From Bacteroidales bacterium (GTDB lineage Bacteria > Bacteroidota > Bacteroidia > Bacteroidales > WCHB1-69): a DNA stretch of 64,000 bases. The stretch spans positions 216,564 to 280,563 of the forward strand of contig JAFTCA010000041.1 of assembly GCA_017454945.1 (NCBI GenBank), written 5' to 3'. A program made the position numbers and the translations under genes. Shown in pieces: positions 42,806-52,697 of the stretch (positions are counted from its first letter, which is position 1; the number at the start of each line of letters is the position of its first letter). Below the pieces are notes generated by a model. It did not search any database, was not told where the DNA came from, and was given only the letters and a program-made list of their open reading frames with translations.

Positions 42806-43565
42806 CCGAGCGAGTGCGCCGACCGAGTCGGCCCCCGTCATTTCCCATGAGCGCAAAGAGTCGTCAATCCGCTTTGTTGCGCCCATCAAGAAATCGCCTT
42901 CCATCAAGGAGGTGATGGCTGAACCTGTACCTCAAAAAGAGGAACAGCCTGCTCCCAAAGAAGAACCCAAAGAACAGCCCGCCCCCGAGCCGCCTAAGGC
43001 AGAAGCACCCGCAGTGGAACAACCCGCTGCCGAACCCATCAAGCCTGAGATAAAAGAAGAAAATGTGGAAGTGGAGGATGAAGCTCCCTCCGTGATGGTG
43101 GAAACTGCGGAAGATGACGTTGTGTTTGACGATGATACGGACGATGATGACGACATGTTGGATGTTGACACGGAGTCGACAGATCCTATGCCGGAAGCCG
43201 CGCCAGTCGTTGTAAAAGACGAATACACGAAACATTGGAATACGATGTTAGACATCGTCTTTGCCGATCACCCGTCTGTACAGTCGCCCTTGCGTGACAT
43301 GCCCCCTGAAATTGTGGATAATGTGATGAAAATCAAGGTGAGCGGCGCCATCCAGCGAAGAACTCTGGAAATGAAACGACGCGATATGCTGGAGTATTTC
43401 CGCAACAACTATCGTGAGGATATAGATGACATTGAAGTGACGGTGGATGAGAAGGTGGAGACCAAGAAGGTGATTTATGGCAATGAGGATAAACTGAAAT
43501 ATCAGTTGCAGCAAAATCAAGCGTTGGAGTCATTTATGACCTCTTTGGACTTGAAACTATTATAA
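42783..43565 (+). CDS. dnaX: DNA polymerase III tau-specific C-terminal part, in +1 frame relative to dnaX
   Basis: About 260 codons open in the frame one base ahead of the upstream dnaX frame. A Glu/Pro/Ala-rich then very acidic linker (AEDDVVFDDDTDDDDDM) precedes a conserved-looking 110-residue C-terminal domain starting KHWNTMLDIVF and ending SFMTSLDLKLL, as in Bacteroidales tau proteins. The nominal in-frame ATG at 42663 lies inside dnaX domain III and codes for nothing recognisable until the linker, so independent initiation there is unlikely. Probably the tail of full-length tau, joined by a +1 shift or separated by a sequencing indel. Confidence 0.75.
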   Translation, partial: HGSSQPDNRASAPTESAPVISHERKESSIRFVAPIKKSPSIKEVMAEPVPQKEEQPAPKEEPKEQPAPEPPKAEAPAVEQPAAEPIKPEIKEENVEVEDEAPSVMVETAEDDVVFDDDTDDDDDMLDVDTESTDPMPEAAPVVVKDEYTKHWNTMLDIVFADHPSVQSPLRDMPPEIVDNVMKIKVSGAIQRRTLEMKRRDMLEYFRNNYREDIDDIEVTVDEKVETKKVIYGNEDKLKYQLQQNQALESFMTSLDLKLL

Positions 43566-43608
43566 TTGAAATATAAACCATTTGTTTGATACATAATAAT
43601 ATACGATA

Positions 43609-45852
43609 ATGACAGCTTACGTTCCCGATGAGGAATTGGAAAGGAAAACCATACTTCGCAAGTACAAAGAGATAGTCTCTTATTTGTACGAGAAAACCAG
43701 CAAAGAGCAGCGCCACTTAATTCGTAAGGCCTTCTTGCTGGCAGTAAACGCCCACAAAGACATGCGCCGTCGCAGCGGTGAACCCTACATCTACCACCCA
43801 CTGGAGGTGGCCCGTATCGTGTCGCAGGAGATTAACCTCGGCACCACCTCGGTGGTTTGTGCCCTGTTGCACGATGTGGTGGAAGATACCGACTATACGC
43901 TGGATGACATACGCGACATGTTCGGCGACAAAGTGGCCAAAATCATCGACGGCCTGACCAAAATTGATGATATTGTGATGAATGACGAGGATGTGTCGGT
44001 GCAGGCCGAGAACTTCCGTAAGATTTTCCTCTCCATGGTCGATGACGTGCGCATCATCCTGATTAAACTGGCTGATAGACTGCATAATATGCGCACCCTC
44101 GACTCCATGCCGCAGGAGAAACAATTCAAGATTGCTTCCGAAACGACCTATTTCTATGCGCCCATAGCTCACCGCTTGGGTTTGTATGCCATCAAGAGCG
44201 AGTTGGAAGACTATGCCATGCAGTACACCGACCCCATGGCGTATAAGTTGATTAACGACAAGATTGCCAGTACAGCCGAAGAACGTCAGAAATTGATTGA
44301 CGATTTCTTGAAGCCGATTTTACAAAAACTCGACGAGGAAGGTATCAAGGTTGAAGTTTCAAGTCGCACAAAATCAATCTATTCCATCTATCAAAAGATG
44401 ATTAAGAAGAAGGTTGATTTTGATGATATCTACGATGTTTTTGCTGTGCGCTTTGTCTTCGATAGCGATATTAAGGATGAAATGCGTATCTGTTGGGCCA
44501 TCTATACCATCGTTACGGGCCTGTATAAGACGAATGCTTCGCGTGAACGCAACTTCCTTATTAACCCGAAACCTAATGGTTATCAGTCGCTTCATGTGAC
44601 TGCCATGAGCAACAGCGGTCGCTGGATTGAGGTGCAGATTCGCTCAAAGCGCATGGATGAGATTGCTGAGAAGGGTTTTGCCGCCCATTACAAATATAAA
44701 GAAGAGAACCGCACGCCGAAAGAGTACGACAACAGGGTGGAAGAGTGGTTGATGAAGATTCGCGATGTGCTGAAGAGCGAAGAGACCAACGCCTTGGACT
44801 TCCTGAACGAGATTAAGCTCAACCTCGACTTGAAGGAGGTGATTGTCTTTACGCCCAAAGGCGATATGAAAGTGCTGGTGGCCGGCGCCACTGTGCTCGA
44901 CCTGGCCTACGACCTTCACACCGAATTGGGCAATCAGTGCATCGGTGCCAAGGTGAACTATAACATTGTGCCCGCCAACTATGTGCTCCGCAACGGCGAC
45001 CAGGTGGAGATTATCACCTCCAAACGGCAGTCGCCCAAGGCAGAATGGATGGAGTTTGTGAAGACTTCGCGTGCCAAGGAGTGCATCAAAGAGGCTATTC
45101 GTGAGGAACAGAAGAAATATACCGACGACGGTATGAAGATTTTGCAACAATATTTTGATGAGTTGCATATCGAGTTCAACAAACAGAATATCGCCCGTGT
45201 GCAGTCAGCTACCGAAATACGCTCTGCTGTAGAGTTTTGGAGCTTTGTGGCAAGCGGCAAGTTGACCAAGAAGAAAATCGCCAAGATCCTCTCCAACGAC
45301 AAACAGACCGATTTGGAGATGTTCCAGCAGAAGGTTGTTGAGGAGCAAGCGGGCAAGTCGTTGGACCAGTTGATTAACGAAGAGCTGGAGATGAACCCCG
45401 AGGTGCTCATGTTGGATGAGGCGTCGGAGAAGATTCAGCATATTGAGATTGCCGACTGCTGCAAGCCGATTCCCGGCGACCAGGTGGTGGGCCTCCAATT
45501 GTCGAAAGATACCATGATTGTTCACCGCACCAACTGCCCCTTGGCGATTGCGGAGATGTCGAAGCATGGCAATCGTATCGTCAAGGCCAAGTGGCGTAAG
45601 GAGCAGAATATCGCCTTCTTGTCGGGTATCAAGTTCGAGGGCTTCGATAAGAAAGGTCTGCTGAAGGAGATTGTTGATGTTGTTTCATCGCAAATGGACT
45701 TGAATATGAGAGCATTACACATGGAGGCGAAAGATAATATCTTCCGTGGTACCATCATGCTCTATATTGGCAGTGTAAAAGCCTTGGAGACGATGATTGA
45801 GAAGCTTTCGCAGATAGATAACATTACATCCGTTTCACGAATTGGTTTCTAA
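43609..45852 (+). CDS. relA/spoT: Bifunctional (p)ppGpp synthetase/hydrolase, RelA/SpoT homologue
   Basis: Stringent-response enzyme of 747 residues. The N-terminal HD hydrolase is intact (H63, then LLHDVVEDTDY with H88-D89 and E92-D93). The synthetase has SSRTKSIYSIYQKM, DIYDVFAVRFVF, KPNGYQSLHVTAM and EVQIRSKRMDEIAEKG, and looks active. TGS (VIVFTPKGDMKVL), helical and zinc-finger (ADCCKPIPGDQVVG) regions follow, then a C-terminal ACT domain (LLKEIVDVVSSQMDLNMRAL). It lies 43 bases after dnaX and leads toward nfeD. Confidence 0.96.
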   Translation: MTAYVPDEELERKTILRKYKEIVSYLYEKTSKEQRHLIRKAFLLAVNAHKDMRRRSGEPYIYHPLEVARIVSQEINLGTTSVVCALLHDVVEDTDYTLDDIRDMFGDKVAKIIDGLTKIDDIVMNDEDVSVQAENFRKIFLSMVDDVRIILIKLADRLHNMRTLDSMPQEKQFKIASETTYFYAPIAHRLGLYAIKSELEDYAMQYTDPMAYKLINDKIASTAEERQKLIDDFLKPILQKLDEEGIKVEVSSRTKSIYSIYQKMIKKKVDFDDIYDVFAVRFVFDSDIKDEMRICWAIYTIVTGLYKTNASRERNFLINPKPNGYQSLHVTAMSNSGRWIEVQIRSKRMDEIAEKGFAAHYKYKEENRTPKEYDNRVEEWLMKIRDVLKSEETNALDFLNEIKLNLDLKEVIVFTPKGDMKVLVAGATVLDLAYDLHTELGNQCIGAKVNYNIVPANYVLRNGDQVEIITSKRQSPKAEWMEFVKTSRAKECIKEAIREEQKKYTDDGMKILQQYFDELHIEFNKQNIARVQSATEIRSAVEFWSFVASGKLTKKKIAKILSNDKQTDLEMFQQKVVEEQAGKSLDQLINEELEMNPEVLMLDEASEKIQHIEIADCCKPIPGDQVVGLQLSKDTMIVHRTNCPLAIAEMSKHGNRIVKAKWRKEQNIAFLSGIKFEGFDKKGLLKEIVDVVSSQMDLNMRALHMEAKDNIFRGTIMLYIGSVKALETMIEKLSQIDNITSVSRIGF

Positions 45853-45871
45853 AGGAAGAAGGAGGATTCTG

Positions 45872-47221
45872 ATGAAATTTTTGAAAAATATTATATTTCT
45901 GATAATCTGTTGTTTGGCGTTGTCGGCTCCGGCTCAAAACCACAACCAACAGGTCTATTATTTCACCATTGACGAGAATATAGCCAAGCCCGCACAGCGT
46001 AAGACGGAAATGGCGGTTAAGAAGGCTACGGAGATGGAGGCCGACTGGCTGTTCCTGCGTCTGAACACCTTTGGTGGCGAACTGAATGCCGCCGACAAGA
46101 TCCGCACCGCCTTGATGGAAGCGCCTATGCCCGTTATTGTCTTCATCGACAACAATGCGGCGTCGGCTGGAGCATTGATTTCCATTGCATGTGACAGCAT
46201 CTATATGGCTTCGGGCGCCTCTATCGGTGCAGCCTCGGTCGTTGACCAGACCGGCAATGTAATGCCCGACAAATACCAGTCGTATATGCGCTCGCTGATG
46301 CGTGCGACGGCTGAACGGAATGGCCGCAACCCGATGATTGCGCAGGCGATGGTCGATCCCGACATCTATGTAAAAAATGTGAGCGAGAAGGGTAAGGTAC
46401 TGACAATGACCACGAAAGAGGCTATTGCCAACCATTTTTGCGAAGGCGAGGCCAACTCGACCGAAGAGGTGCTCTCCAAGGCTGGTATCCAGCACTATAC
46501 ACTCATCGAGCAAAGCATGTCGTGGATTGATAAGCTGATAAATTTCCTCATCAATCCCGCCGTCAGCGGTATCCTTATCATGCTGATTATCGGTGGTATA
46601 TATTTCGAATTGCAGTCCCCTGGCATCGGCTTCCCGCTGATTATTGCCGTGACGGCTGCCGTTTTCTACTTTGCTCCTCACTATCTGGAAGGCTTGGCCG
46701 CCCACTGGGAAATCGCCCTCTTCTTCGTAGGCCTTATCTTGCTGATAATTGAGCTGTTTGCCATCCCAGGCTTTGGTGTGTTCGGCATCTCTGGCATCGT
46801 GCTGATGGTGGTTTCGCTGGTGCTGAGCATGGTCTTCAATATGGGCTTCGATTTCCATTTGACAACACCAACCTTCGTGGTTACCAGATTCTTCATCGTC
46901 CTGCTGGCCGTCGTCGCGGGCTTTTTCCTGTCGCTCTGGCTGGGCAAAAAGCTGCTGACTGTCGATACTCGTTTCGGCTCGCTTGCATTGAAGACAGAAT
47001 TGCGCAAAGATCAGGGTTTTGTGGCTCAAGATATGGATATGTCGCAGTTGGTAGGTCAAACGGCGGTGGCGTTCACATTCCTTCATCCCGCTGGCAAAAT
47101 CGAGATTAACGGCGAGATTATGGATGCCACCTCCCAGATTGGCTTTATCGAGAAAGGGGCGAAGGTAAGGATTATAAAATTTGAAAATGCTCAGTTGATT
47201 GTCGGCAAGGATGAAAACTAA
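45872..47221 (+). CDS. NfeD-family membrane serine protease (ClpP-class)
   Basis: A 449-residue membrane protein. A signal peptide (about 1-22) precedes a ClpP/crotonase-like protease domain with the nucleophile region NNAASAGALISIA and GASIGAA. Four to five hydrophobic helices follow (about 230-370), then a C-terminal NfeD OB-fold (GQTAVAFTFLHPAGKIEINGE). Such proteins work with stomatin-like partners in membrane quality control; no stomatin gene is visible here. I chose ATG 45872 because GGAGG lies 9 bases upstream, a notably strong Shine-Dalgarno site for this lineage, and a signal peptide follows directly. Confidence 0.88.
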   Translation: MKFLKNIIFLIICCLALSAPAQNHNQQVYYFTIDENIAKPAQRKTEMAVKKATEMEADWLFLRLNTFGGELNAADKIRTALMEAPMPVIVFIDNNAASAGALISIACDSIYMASGASIGAASVVDQTGNVMPDKYQSYMRSLMRATAERNGRNPMIAQAMVDPDIYVKNVSEKGKVLTMTTKEAIANHFCEGEANSTEEVLSKAGIQHYTLIEQSMSWIDKLINFLINPAVSGILIMLIIGGIYFELQSPGIGFPLIIAVTAAVFYFAPHYLEGLAAHWEIALFFVGLILLIIELFAIPGFGVFGISGIVLMVVSLVLSMVFNMGFDFHLTTPTFVVTRFFIVLLAVVAGFFLSLWLGKKLLTVDTRFGSLALKTELRKDQGFVAQDMDMSQLVGQTAVAFTFLHPAGKIEINGEIMDATSQIGFIEKGAKVRIIKFENAQLIVGKDEN

Positions 47222-50066
47222 CGAATTTGCAGAGGATAAGCTCTCTATCAGGGGCGCAAGGGTAAACAATTTGCAGAATGTGTCGCTCGACATCCCGCAG
47301 AATAAACTGGTGGTTTTCACTGGCTTGAGCGGAAGCGGCAAGTCCTCGCTGGCATTCGACACCATCTATGCCGAAGGGCAACGCCGCTATATGGAGACCT
47401 TCTCGGCTTACGCACGCCAGTTCATTGGCAATATGGAGCATCCCGACGTTGACAAGATTTCGGGTCTTAATCCGGTGATTTCCATTGAACAGAAGACGGT
47501 GAACAAGAACCCGCGCTCGACTGTGGGCACCGTGACCGAAGTGTACGACTTTCTGCGTCTGCTCTTTGCCCGTGTGGCCGATGCTTATTCGTATGTGACG
47601 GGTGAGAAAATGGTGAAATATACTGAAAAAGAGTTGATTGCACTTATTCAGGAACGTTACCAGAATCGTTCAGTCACCATTTTGGCTCCCGTGGTGAAGC
47701 GCCGTAAAGGTCACTATAGGGAGTTGTTTGAGACCATCCGCAAGCAAGGCTTTACCAAAGTTCGTGTGGATGGCACTCTTACCGATCTGAAGCTTAATAT
47801 GACGGTTGACCGCTACAAAATACATGATATTGAAGTGGTTGTCGATAAATTGGATATCAACGATTCTTCTTCCATGCGGCTGACCAATAGCGTGCGTCTG
47901 GCTCTCAAACATGGCAAGGGAGTGATGATGGTTTTGGATAACGATACCGAAGAGGTGAAGAACTACAGTAAATACCTCATGTGTCCCACTTCGGGCATTT
48001 CCTATCCTGAACCGGAGCCGAACACCTTCTCGTTCAATACGCCGTATGGCGCTTGCGAAAGATGTAACGGCTTAGGCTATATTACTGAAATTGAGTTGAA
48101 TAAGATTATTCCCAATGACAATGTCTCTATCAAGGATGGAGCCATCGTGCCGTTGGGACCTTATAAGAAAAGTGCCATCTTCACGCAGCTGGAGGCGTTG
48201 GCCGAAAAGCATGGCTTTTCGCTGTCCGATCCTGTGAAGTCAATCCCTGAAGATGTGCTGAACATTATTCTGTACGGTACTGATGAACCGCTCTATATTA
48301 AGCACGAGTATCTCGGACTTTCGCCTACAAAGACTTCTTTCGATGGCGTAATCAGTTTCATGAGAGATATGGATGTGGAGTCGGCGCCGGCGTCTATCAA
48401 GAAGTGGGTGAAGCAGTTTCTCAATGAGAAACCGTGTCCCGAATGTCATGGGGCGCGCCTGAAGAAGGAATCCTTATGTTATCGTATTGGAGATAAGAAT
48501 ATTGCACAGCTTTCCGATATGGATATCTCGGAACTGTACGAATGGACGCAGCATTGCCAAGAGTTGCTCGACGATGACCGCCGCCACATTGCAACCGAGA
48601 TTCTGCGTGAAATCAATTTCCGTCTGCACTTTCTGGTGGATGTGGGTATCGACTATCTTTCACTTAGTCGCAGTTCACGAAGTTTGTCGGGTGGTGAGGC
48701 TCAGCGCATTAGATTGGCTACGCAAATTAGTTCACAGTTAGTCAATGTGTTATACATCTTGGATGAACCCAGCATTGGCTTGCATCAGCGCGATAACCGT
48801 CGACTTATCCAATCATTGCAAAACTTGCGCGATGCTGGCAACTCGGTGATTGTGGTGGAGCACGACCGCGATATGATGGAAGCAGCTGATTACATTGTGG
48901 ATATCGGTCCTGCGGCTGGCGAACATGGCGGCAAAGTAGTGGCTTGTGGCACTTTTGAAGAGGTACTGAAAGCCGACTCTCTGACTGCTGATTATCTTAG
49001 CGGCCGTCGTCGCATCAAGATGCCCGACCATCGGCGTCCCGGCTCTGGTCAGAAATTGGTGATTCGCAAGGCTTCGGGCAATAACCTTAAGAACGTGACG
49101 GTGGCGTTTCCGCTTGAAACAATGATTTGCGTCACCGGCGTGTCGGGCAGCGGCAAGTCGTCGCTCATCAACGAAACTTTGTATCCCATTCTTAATGCGC
49201 ATTTCTATCGGGCAGAGAAACATCCACTAACGTATGAAAGTATTGAAGGATTGGAACTTATAAACAAGGTGATAGAAATCAACCAGCAGCCTATTGGACG
49301 TACACCGCGTTCCAACCCTGCCACCTATGTGGGTGTTTTCGACGATATTCGTACGCTCTTCACGGGACTGCCTGAGTCGAAGGCGCGTGGCTATAAGTCG
49401 GGCCGCTTCTCGTTCAATGTGAAAGGCGGTCGCTGCGAGGCCTGCAAAGGGGCTGGCGTTAGTGTGATAGAGATGAACTTCCTGCCCGATGTCTATGTCA
49501 CTTGCGAGGAGTGTGGCGGTCACCGTTACAACGATGAAACGCTGGAAGTGCGCTATAAAGGTAAGTCAATCAATGATGTATTGAATATGGATATTGAAAC
49601 GGCTTGTTCCTTCTTTGAGAATGTGCCGTCAATCTATCCCAAATTGAAAGCCCTGCTGGATGTCGGCTTGGGCTATGTGCGTCTGGGACAGCCCTCTACG
49701 ACTTTGTCGGGTGGTGAAGCGCAGCGCGTGAAGCTGGCGGCCGAACTGTCGAAAAAAGATACCGGCCAAACGCTCTATATCCTTGATGAACCGACGACGG
49801 GACTGCATTTTCAGGATATTGATATCTTGATGAAGGTGCTCGACCGCATCGTGGACCGCGGCAATACGGTTATCATTATCGAGCATAATCTGGATGTGGT
49901 GAAGATGGCCGACTGGATTATCGATATGGGGCCCGAAGGTGGCCGCAACGGCGGTGAGATAGTGGCTGTCGGCACGCCCGAGCAATTGGTGGCCCAAGGA
50001 AAAGGCTACACTGCCCAATATCTGAAACAGTGGCTGGATGCGGAATCTGCATTGGCACAAAAATAA
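47211..50066 (+). CDS. uvrA: Excinuclease ABC subunit A
   Basis: Damage-recognition ATPase of nucleotide excision repair, 951 residues. Two ABC modules: Walker A GLSGSGKS and GVSGSGKS; signatures LSGGEAQRIRLA and LSGGEAQRVKLA. Zinc modules are CPTSGISYPEPEPNTFSF with CERCNGLG, CPECHGARL, and CEACKGAG with CEECGG. I chose ATG 47211, which overlaps the nfeD stop by 11 bases, over the in-frame TTG at 47199. Confidence 0.97.
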   Translation: MKTNEFAEDKLSIRGARVNNLQNVSLDIPQNKLVVFTGLSGSGKSSLAFDTIYAEGQRRYMETFSAYARQFIGNMEHPDVDKISGLNPVISIEQKTVNKNPRSTVGTVTEVYDFLRLLFARVADAYSYVTGEKMVKYTEKELIALIQERYQNRSVTILAPVVKRRKGHYRELFETIRKQGFTKVRVDGTLTDLKLNMTVDRYKIHDIEVVVDKLDINDSSSMRLTNSVRLALKHGKGVMMVLDNDTEEVKNYSKYLMCPTSGISYPEPEPNTFSFNTPYGACERCNGLGYITEIELNKIIPNDNVSIKDGAIVPLGPYKKSAIFTQLEALAEKHGFSLSDPVKSIPEDVLNIILYGTDEPLYIKHEYLGLSPTKTSFDGVISFMRDMDVESAPASIKKWVKQFLNEKPCPECHGARLKKESLCYRIGDKNIAQLSDMDISELYEWTQHCQELLDDDRRHIATEILREINFRLHFLVDVGIDYLSLSRSSRSLSGGEAQRIRLATQISSQLVNVLYILDEPSIGLHQRDNRRLIQSLQNLRDAGNSVIVVEHDRDMMEAADYIVDIGPAAGEHGGKVVACGTFEEVLKADSLTADYLSGRRRIKMPDHRRPGSGQKLVIRKASGNNLKNVTVAFPLETMICVTGVSGSGKSSLINETLYPILNAHFYRAEKHPLTYESIEGLELINKVIEINQQPIGRTPRSNPATYVGVFDDIRTLFTGLPESKARGYKSGRFSFNVKGGRCEACKGAGVSVIEMNFLPDVYVTCEECGGHRYNDETLEVRYKGKSINDVLNMDIETACSFFENVPSIYPKLKALLDVGLGYVRLGQPSTTLSGGEAQRVKLAAELSKKDTGQTLYILDEPTTGLHFQDIDILMKVLDRIVDRGNTVIIIEHNLDVVKMADWIIDMGPEGGRNGGEIVAVGTPEQLVAQGKGYTAQYLKQWLDAESALAQK

Positions 50067-50079
50067 AAATCACGCAGTT

Positions 50080-50757
50080 ATGGCAAATATCAATCCTGTC
50101 ATCGAAGAGAGTTGGAAGCAGGTGCTTTGGGAGGAGTTCAATGCGCCTTACTTCGCTCACTTGAAGGATTTTCTGGTTAAGGAAAAGCAACAGTATAAGG
50201 TGTTTCCTCCTGGGAATCAGATATTTAATGCGTTTAATCTGACGCCGTTGGATAAGGTAAAAGTAGTTCTTTTAGGACAAGATCCATATCATGATGATGG
50301 GCAAGCCGAGGGATTGTGCTTCTCGGTGGCCGAGGGTGTGTCTCATCCCAAATCACTGATCAACATCTTTAAAGAGTTGCACGATGATATTGGCTGTCCT
50401 GTGCCTCGTAGCGGCAGCCTGCGCAAATGGGCCAACCAGGGCGTGCTTTTGCTCAACGCTACGCTCACTGTGCGCGCCCACGAGGCCGGCTCTCATCAGA
50501 ACCAAGGCTGGGAAACCTTCACCGACGCGGTCATTCGTGCGGTGTCGCAGCAGAAGGAGCATGTGGTGTTCCTTCTCTGGGGTCGCTATGCGCAGAACAA
50601 GTTGCCGCTGATTGATACGACGAAGCACTTGGCGCTGCAAGCCGCCCACCCGTCACCACTGGCAGCCCATAAGGGTTTCTTCGGGTGCCGCCATTTCTCA
50701 AAAGCTAACCAATGGCTTGTCAGTCAAGGCTTGACACCCGTCGATTGGGCGCTGTAA
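50080..50757 (+). CDS. ung: Uracil-DNA glycosylase
   Basis: Removes uracil from DNA, family 1 UDG, 225 residues. The catalytic D68 is in GQDPYHDDGQAEGLCFSV; NQGVLLLNATLTVRAH and the C-terminal loop HPSPLAAHKGFFGCRHFSKAN are diagnostic. ATG 50080 is preferred over the upstream frame start at 50038, which overlaps uvrA. It lies 13 bases after uvrA, a plausible repair operon. Confidence 0.97.
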   Translation: MANINPVIEESWKQVLWEEFNAPYFAHLKDFLVKEKQQYKVFPPGNQIFNAFNLTPLDKVKVVLLGQDPYHDDGQAEGLCFSVAEGVSHPKSLINIFKELHDDIGCPVPRSGSLRKWANQGVLLLNATLTVRAHEAGSHQNQGWETFTDAVIRAVSQQKEHVVFLLWGRYAQNKLPLIDTTKHLALQAAHPSPLAAHKGFFGCRHFSKANQWLVSQGLTPVDWAL

Positions 50758-50828
50758 TTGATTTTCTTTCAGTAAACAATTAATTTCACTTTGTATCGTT
50801 CTATAGAGTTAACTAATTTGATTAAAAC

Positions 50829-52676
50829 ATGAGAAGTCTTATCCGTAGTGTGAAATTTGGGTTGTTGCTTGTGCTGCTCATGGCGTCGGCTGTCGTATCG
50901 GCGCAAGTGACCTGCACGGCTTCTGCGCCGTCGCAAGTGTCTGTCAATCAGGCTTTCCGTCTGTCGTTTGCCTTGAATGCCAAAGCTGATAAGGTAGCTT
51001 CTGTGAATTTTAACGCCTTCAATGTGCTCGGCGGACCCAATCAAAGTTATTCTTCTTCTACGAGTATTGTAAATGGAAAAGTTTCATCCTCAACATCTTA
51101 TACATATACTTATACGCTTCAAGCCACCAAGGAGGGTACCTTCACGGTGCCGGCAGTGACCTTTATTGTGGACGGTAAACAGGTGAAGTCCAATCCCGTG
51201 ACAATTAAGGTGGTGGCTGCGTCGACTGCCGATCCTGACCCGACGGGCGTTTCGCGACAGCAGTCACGTACGCAGACCACCCAAGCGTTTGATAAGAAAG
51301 ATGTCTTCGTGAAGGCCTACGCCTCAAAAACTAATCCGTATCAGGGTGAGCAGGTGATTGTTACCCATAAGTTGTATGTGGGCTCATCCGTCAATGGCGG
51401 TTTTAGGGTAGAGAAGGTGGATATGCCTACGCAGACGGGCTTCTGGTCCTATACGTTGGGCGACCCCAATGCAGATGCTCCTCATACGGTGGAGACGATT
51501 AACGGCAAGAAATATAACGTATATGAAGTAAGACGGACGGCACTTTTCCCGCAAAAGTCTGGCACGCTGACAGTTTCGCCGATGAAGATAGACTTTCTCG
51601 GTCGTGTGATTTACCAGGTGCGCGGCAATGATTTCTGGGATGACTTTTGGGGGGGTGGACAACGTTCGCAGGACTATAACCTTAATTTGGCTTCCAATAG
51701 TATTACACTGAATGTGAAGCCGTTGCCTGAAGGTAGTCGCCCTGACAATTTCAGTGGTGTGGTCGGCAATTTCAAAATGGACTCTCGTCTCACACGTAGC
51801 GAGTTGAAAACCAACGATGCCGCTAATCTCATTGTTACCATCGAAGGAACTGGTAATCTGCAACATATTGAGGCTCCCAATATCAACTTTCCTCCCGATT
51901 TCGATGTGACAGACCCTCAAGTTACCGACAATATCAGCACTCGTGGCAATTCGGTGACGGGCTCTCGTAGTTTCGAGTATATCCTCATTCCGCGCAGTGC
52001 TGGCGAGTTTACCATTCCGCCCGCCGAGTTCGTCTATTTTGATAATGCGTCAGGACAGTACAAAACTTTGCAAACAGATGAGTATCAGTTGAAAGTGGAG
52101 AAAGGGGCAGGGGATGCCGGCGTTTCGACCACTATGGCCAACAAAAAGGATGTGCAGATTTTAGACCGTGATATTCGGTTCATTAAATCGGTGGACAATG
52201 GCTTCCGTCCTGCTGGCAATCGCATTTTCGGCTCGTTGTGGTATTGGCTGTTGCTGTTGCTGCCCTTCCTCTTGTTTGTGCTTTTTTTGCTCATTTGGCG
52301 CAAGCAACTGGAGAATCGAAGCAATGTGGTGCAAATGAAAGACCGCCGAGCCAATAAGGTTTCGCGAAAACGCCTGAAAAAGGCAGGTAAGTTGTTGGCC
52401 GAGAATAAGAAAGAGGAGTTTTATGTGGAGATCTCTCGCGCCCTTTGGGGCTATATGAGCGACAAGTTCCACATCCCATTGGCTCAACTGTCGATGGAAA
52501 CTGTGGAGATGAAATTGAAAGAGAAGAACCTGAGCGAGGAGAGCATCAGCGACTTTATTGCCACGCTTAACCAATGCGAGTACGCTCGATTTGCCCCTGG
52601 CGACAGCACAGCTCTGATGAAAGAGATGTACGAGGCCTCGCTGCAATTCATCACTCGTATAGAAAAGAAGAATTAG
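50829..52676 (+). CDS. batD: BatD-family protein
   Basis: A 615-residue exported protein of the Bacteroides aerotolerance (Bat) family. A signal peptide (about 1-25), several Ig-like beta domains (VTCTASAPSQVSVNQAFRL at the start; YQGEQVIVTHKLYVG), one transmembrane helix near 460-483 (WYWLLLLLPFLLFVLFLLIW) and a cytoplasmic helical tail are typical of BatD. It is followed 21 bases later by a BatE-like gene. MoxR, BatA, BatB and BatC genes, normally upstream, are missing here. Confidence 0.88.
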   Translation: MRSLIRSVKFGLLLVLLMASAVVSAQVTCTASAPSQVSVNQAFRLSFALNAKADKVASVNFNAFNVLGGPNQSYSSSTSIVNGKVSSSTSYTYTYTLQATKEGTFTVPAVTFIVDGKQVKSNPVTIKVVAASTADPDPTGVSRQQSRTQTTQAFDKKDVFVKAYASKTNPYQGEQVIVTHKLYVGSSVNGGFRVEKVDMPTQTGFWSYTLGDPNADAPHTVETINGKKYNVYEVRRTALFPQKSGTLTVSPMKIDFLGRVIYQVRGNDFWDDFWGGGQRSQDYNLNLASNSITLNVKPLPEGSRPDNFSGVVGNFKMDSRLTRSELKTNDAANLIVTIEGTGNLQHIEAPNINFPPDFDVTDPQVTDNISTRGNSVTGSRSFEYILIPRSAGEFTIPPAEFVYFDNASGQYKTLQTDEYQLKVEKGAGDAGVSTTMANKKDVQILDRDIRFIKSVDNGFRPAGNRIFGSLWYWLLLLLPFLLFVLFLLIWRKQLENRSNVVQMKDRRANKVSRKRLKKAGKLLAENKKEEFYVEISRALWGYMSDKFHIPLAQLSMETVEMKLKEKNLSEESISDFIATLNQCEYARFAPGDSTALMKEMYEASLQFITRIEKKN

Positions 52677-52697
52677 ATTGTTGATAAAGAGTTTATT

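Noticed and set aside
42660..42810. E. coli-style -1 frameshift signal (A AAA AAG) in dnaX
   Set aside because: No A-rich slippery heptamer is present near the break, and the downstream frame is +1, not -1.
45824..47365. 513-residue open frame on the minus strand
   Set aside because: It lies antisense to nfeD, relA/spoT and uvrA, whose products have clear family motifs. The reverse translation is His/Arg/Gln-rich and matches nothing.
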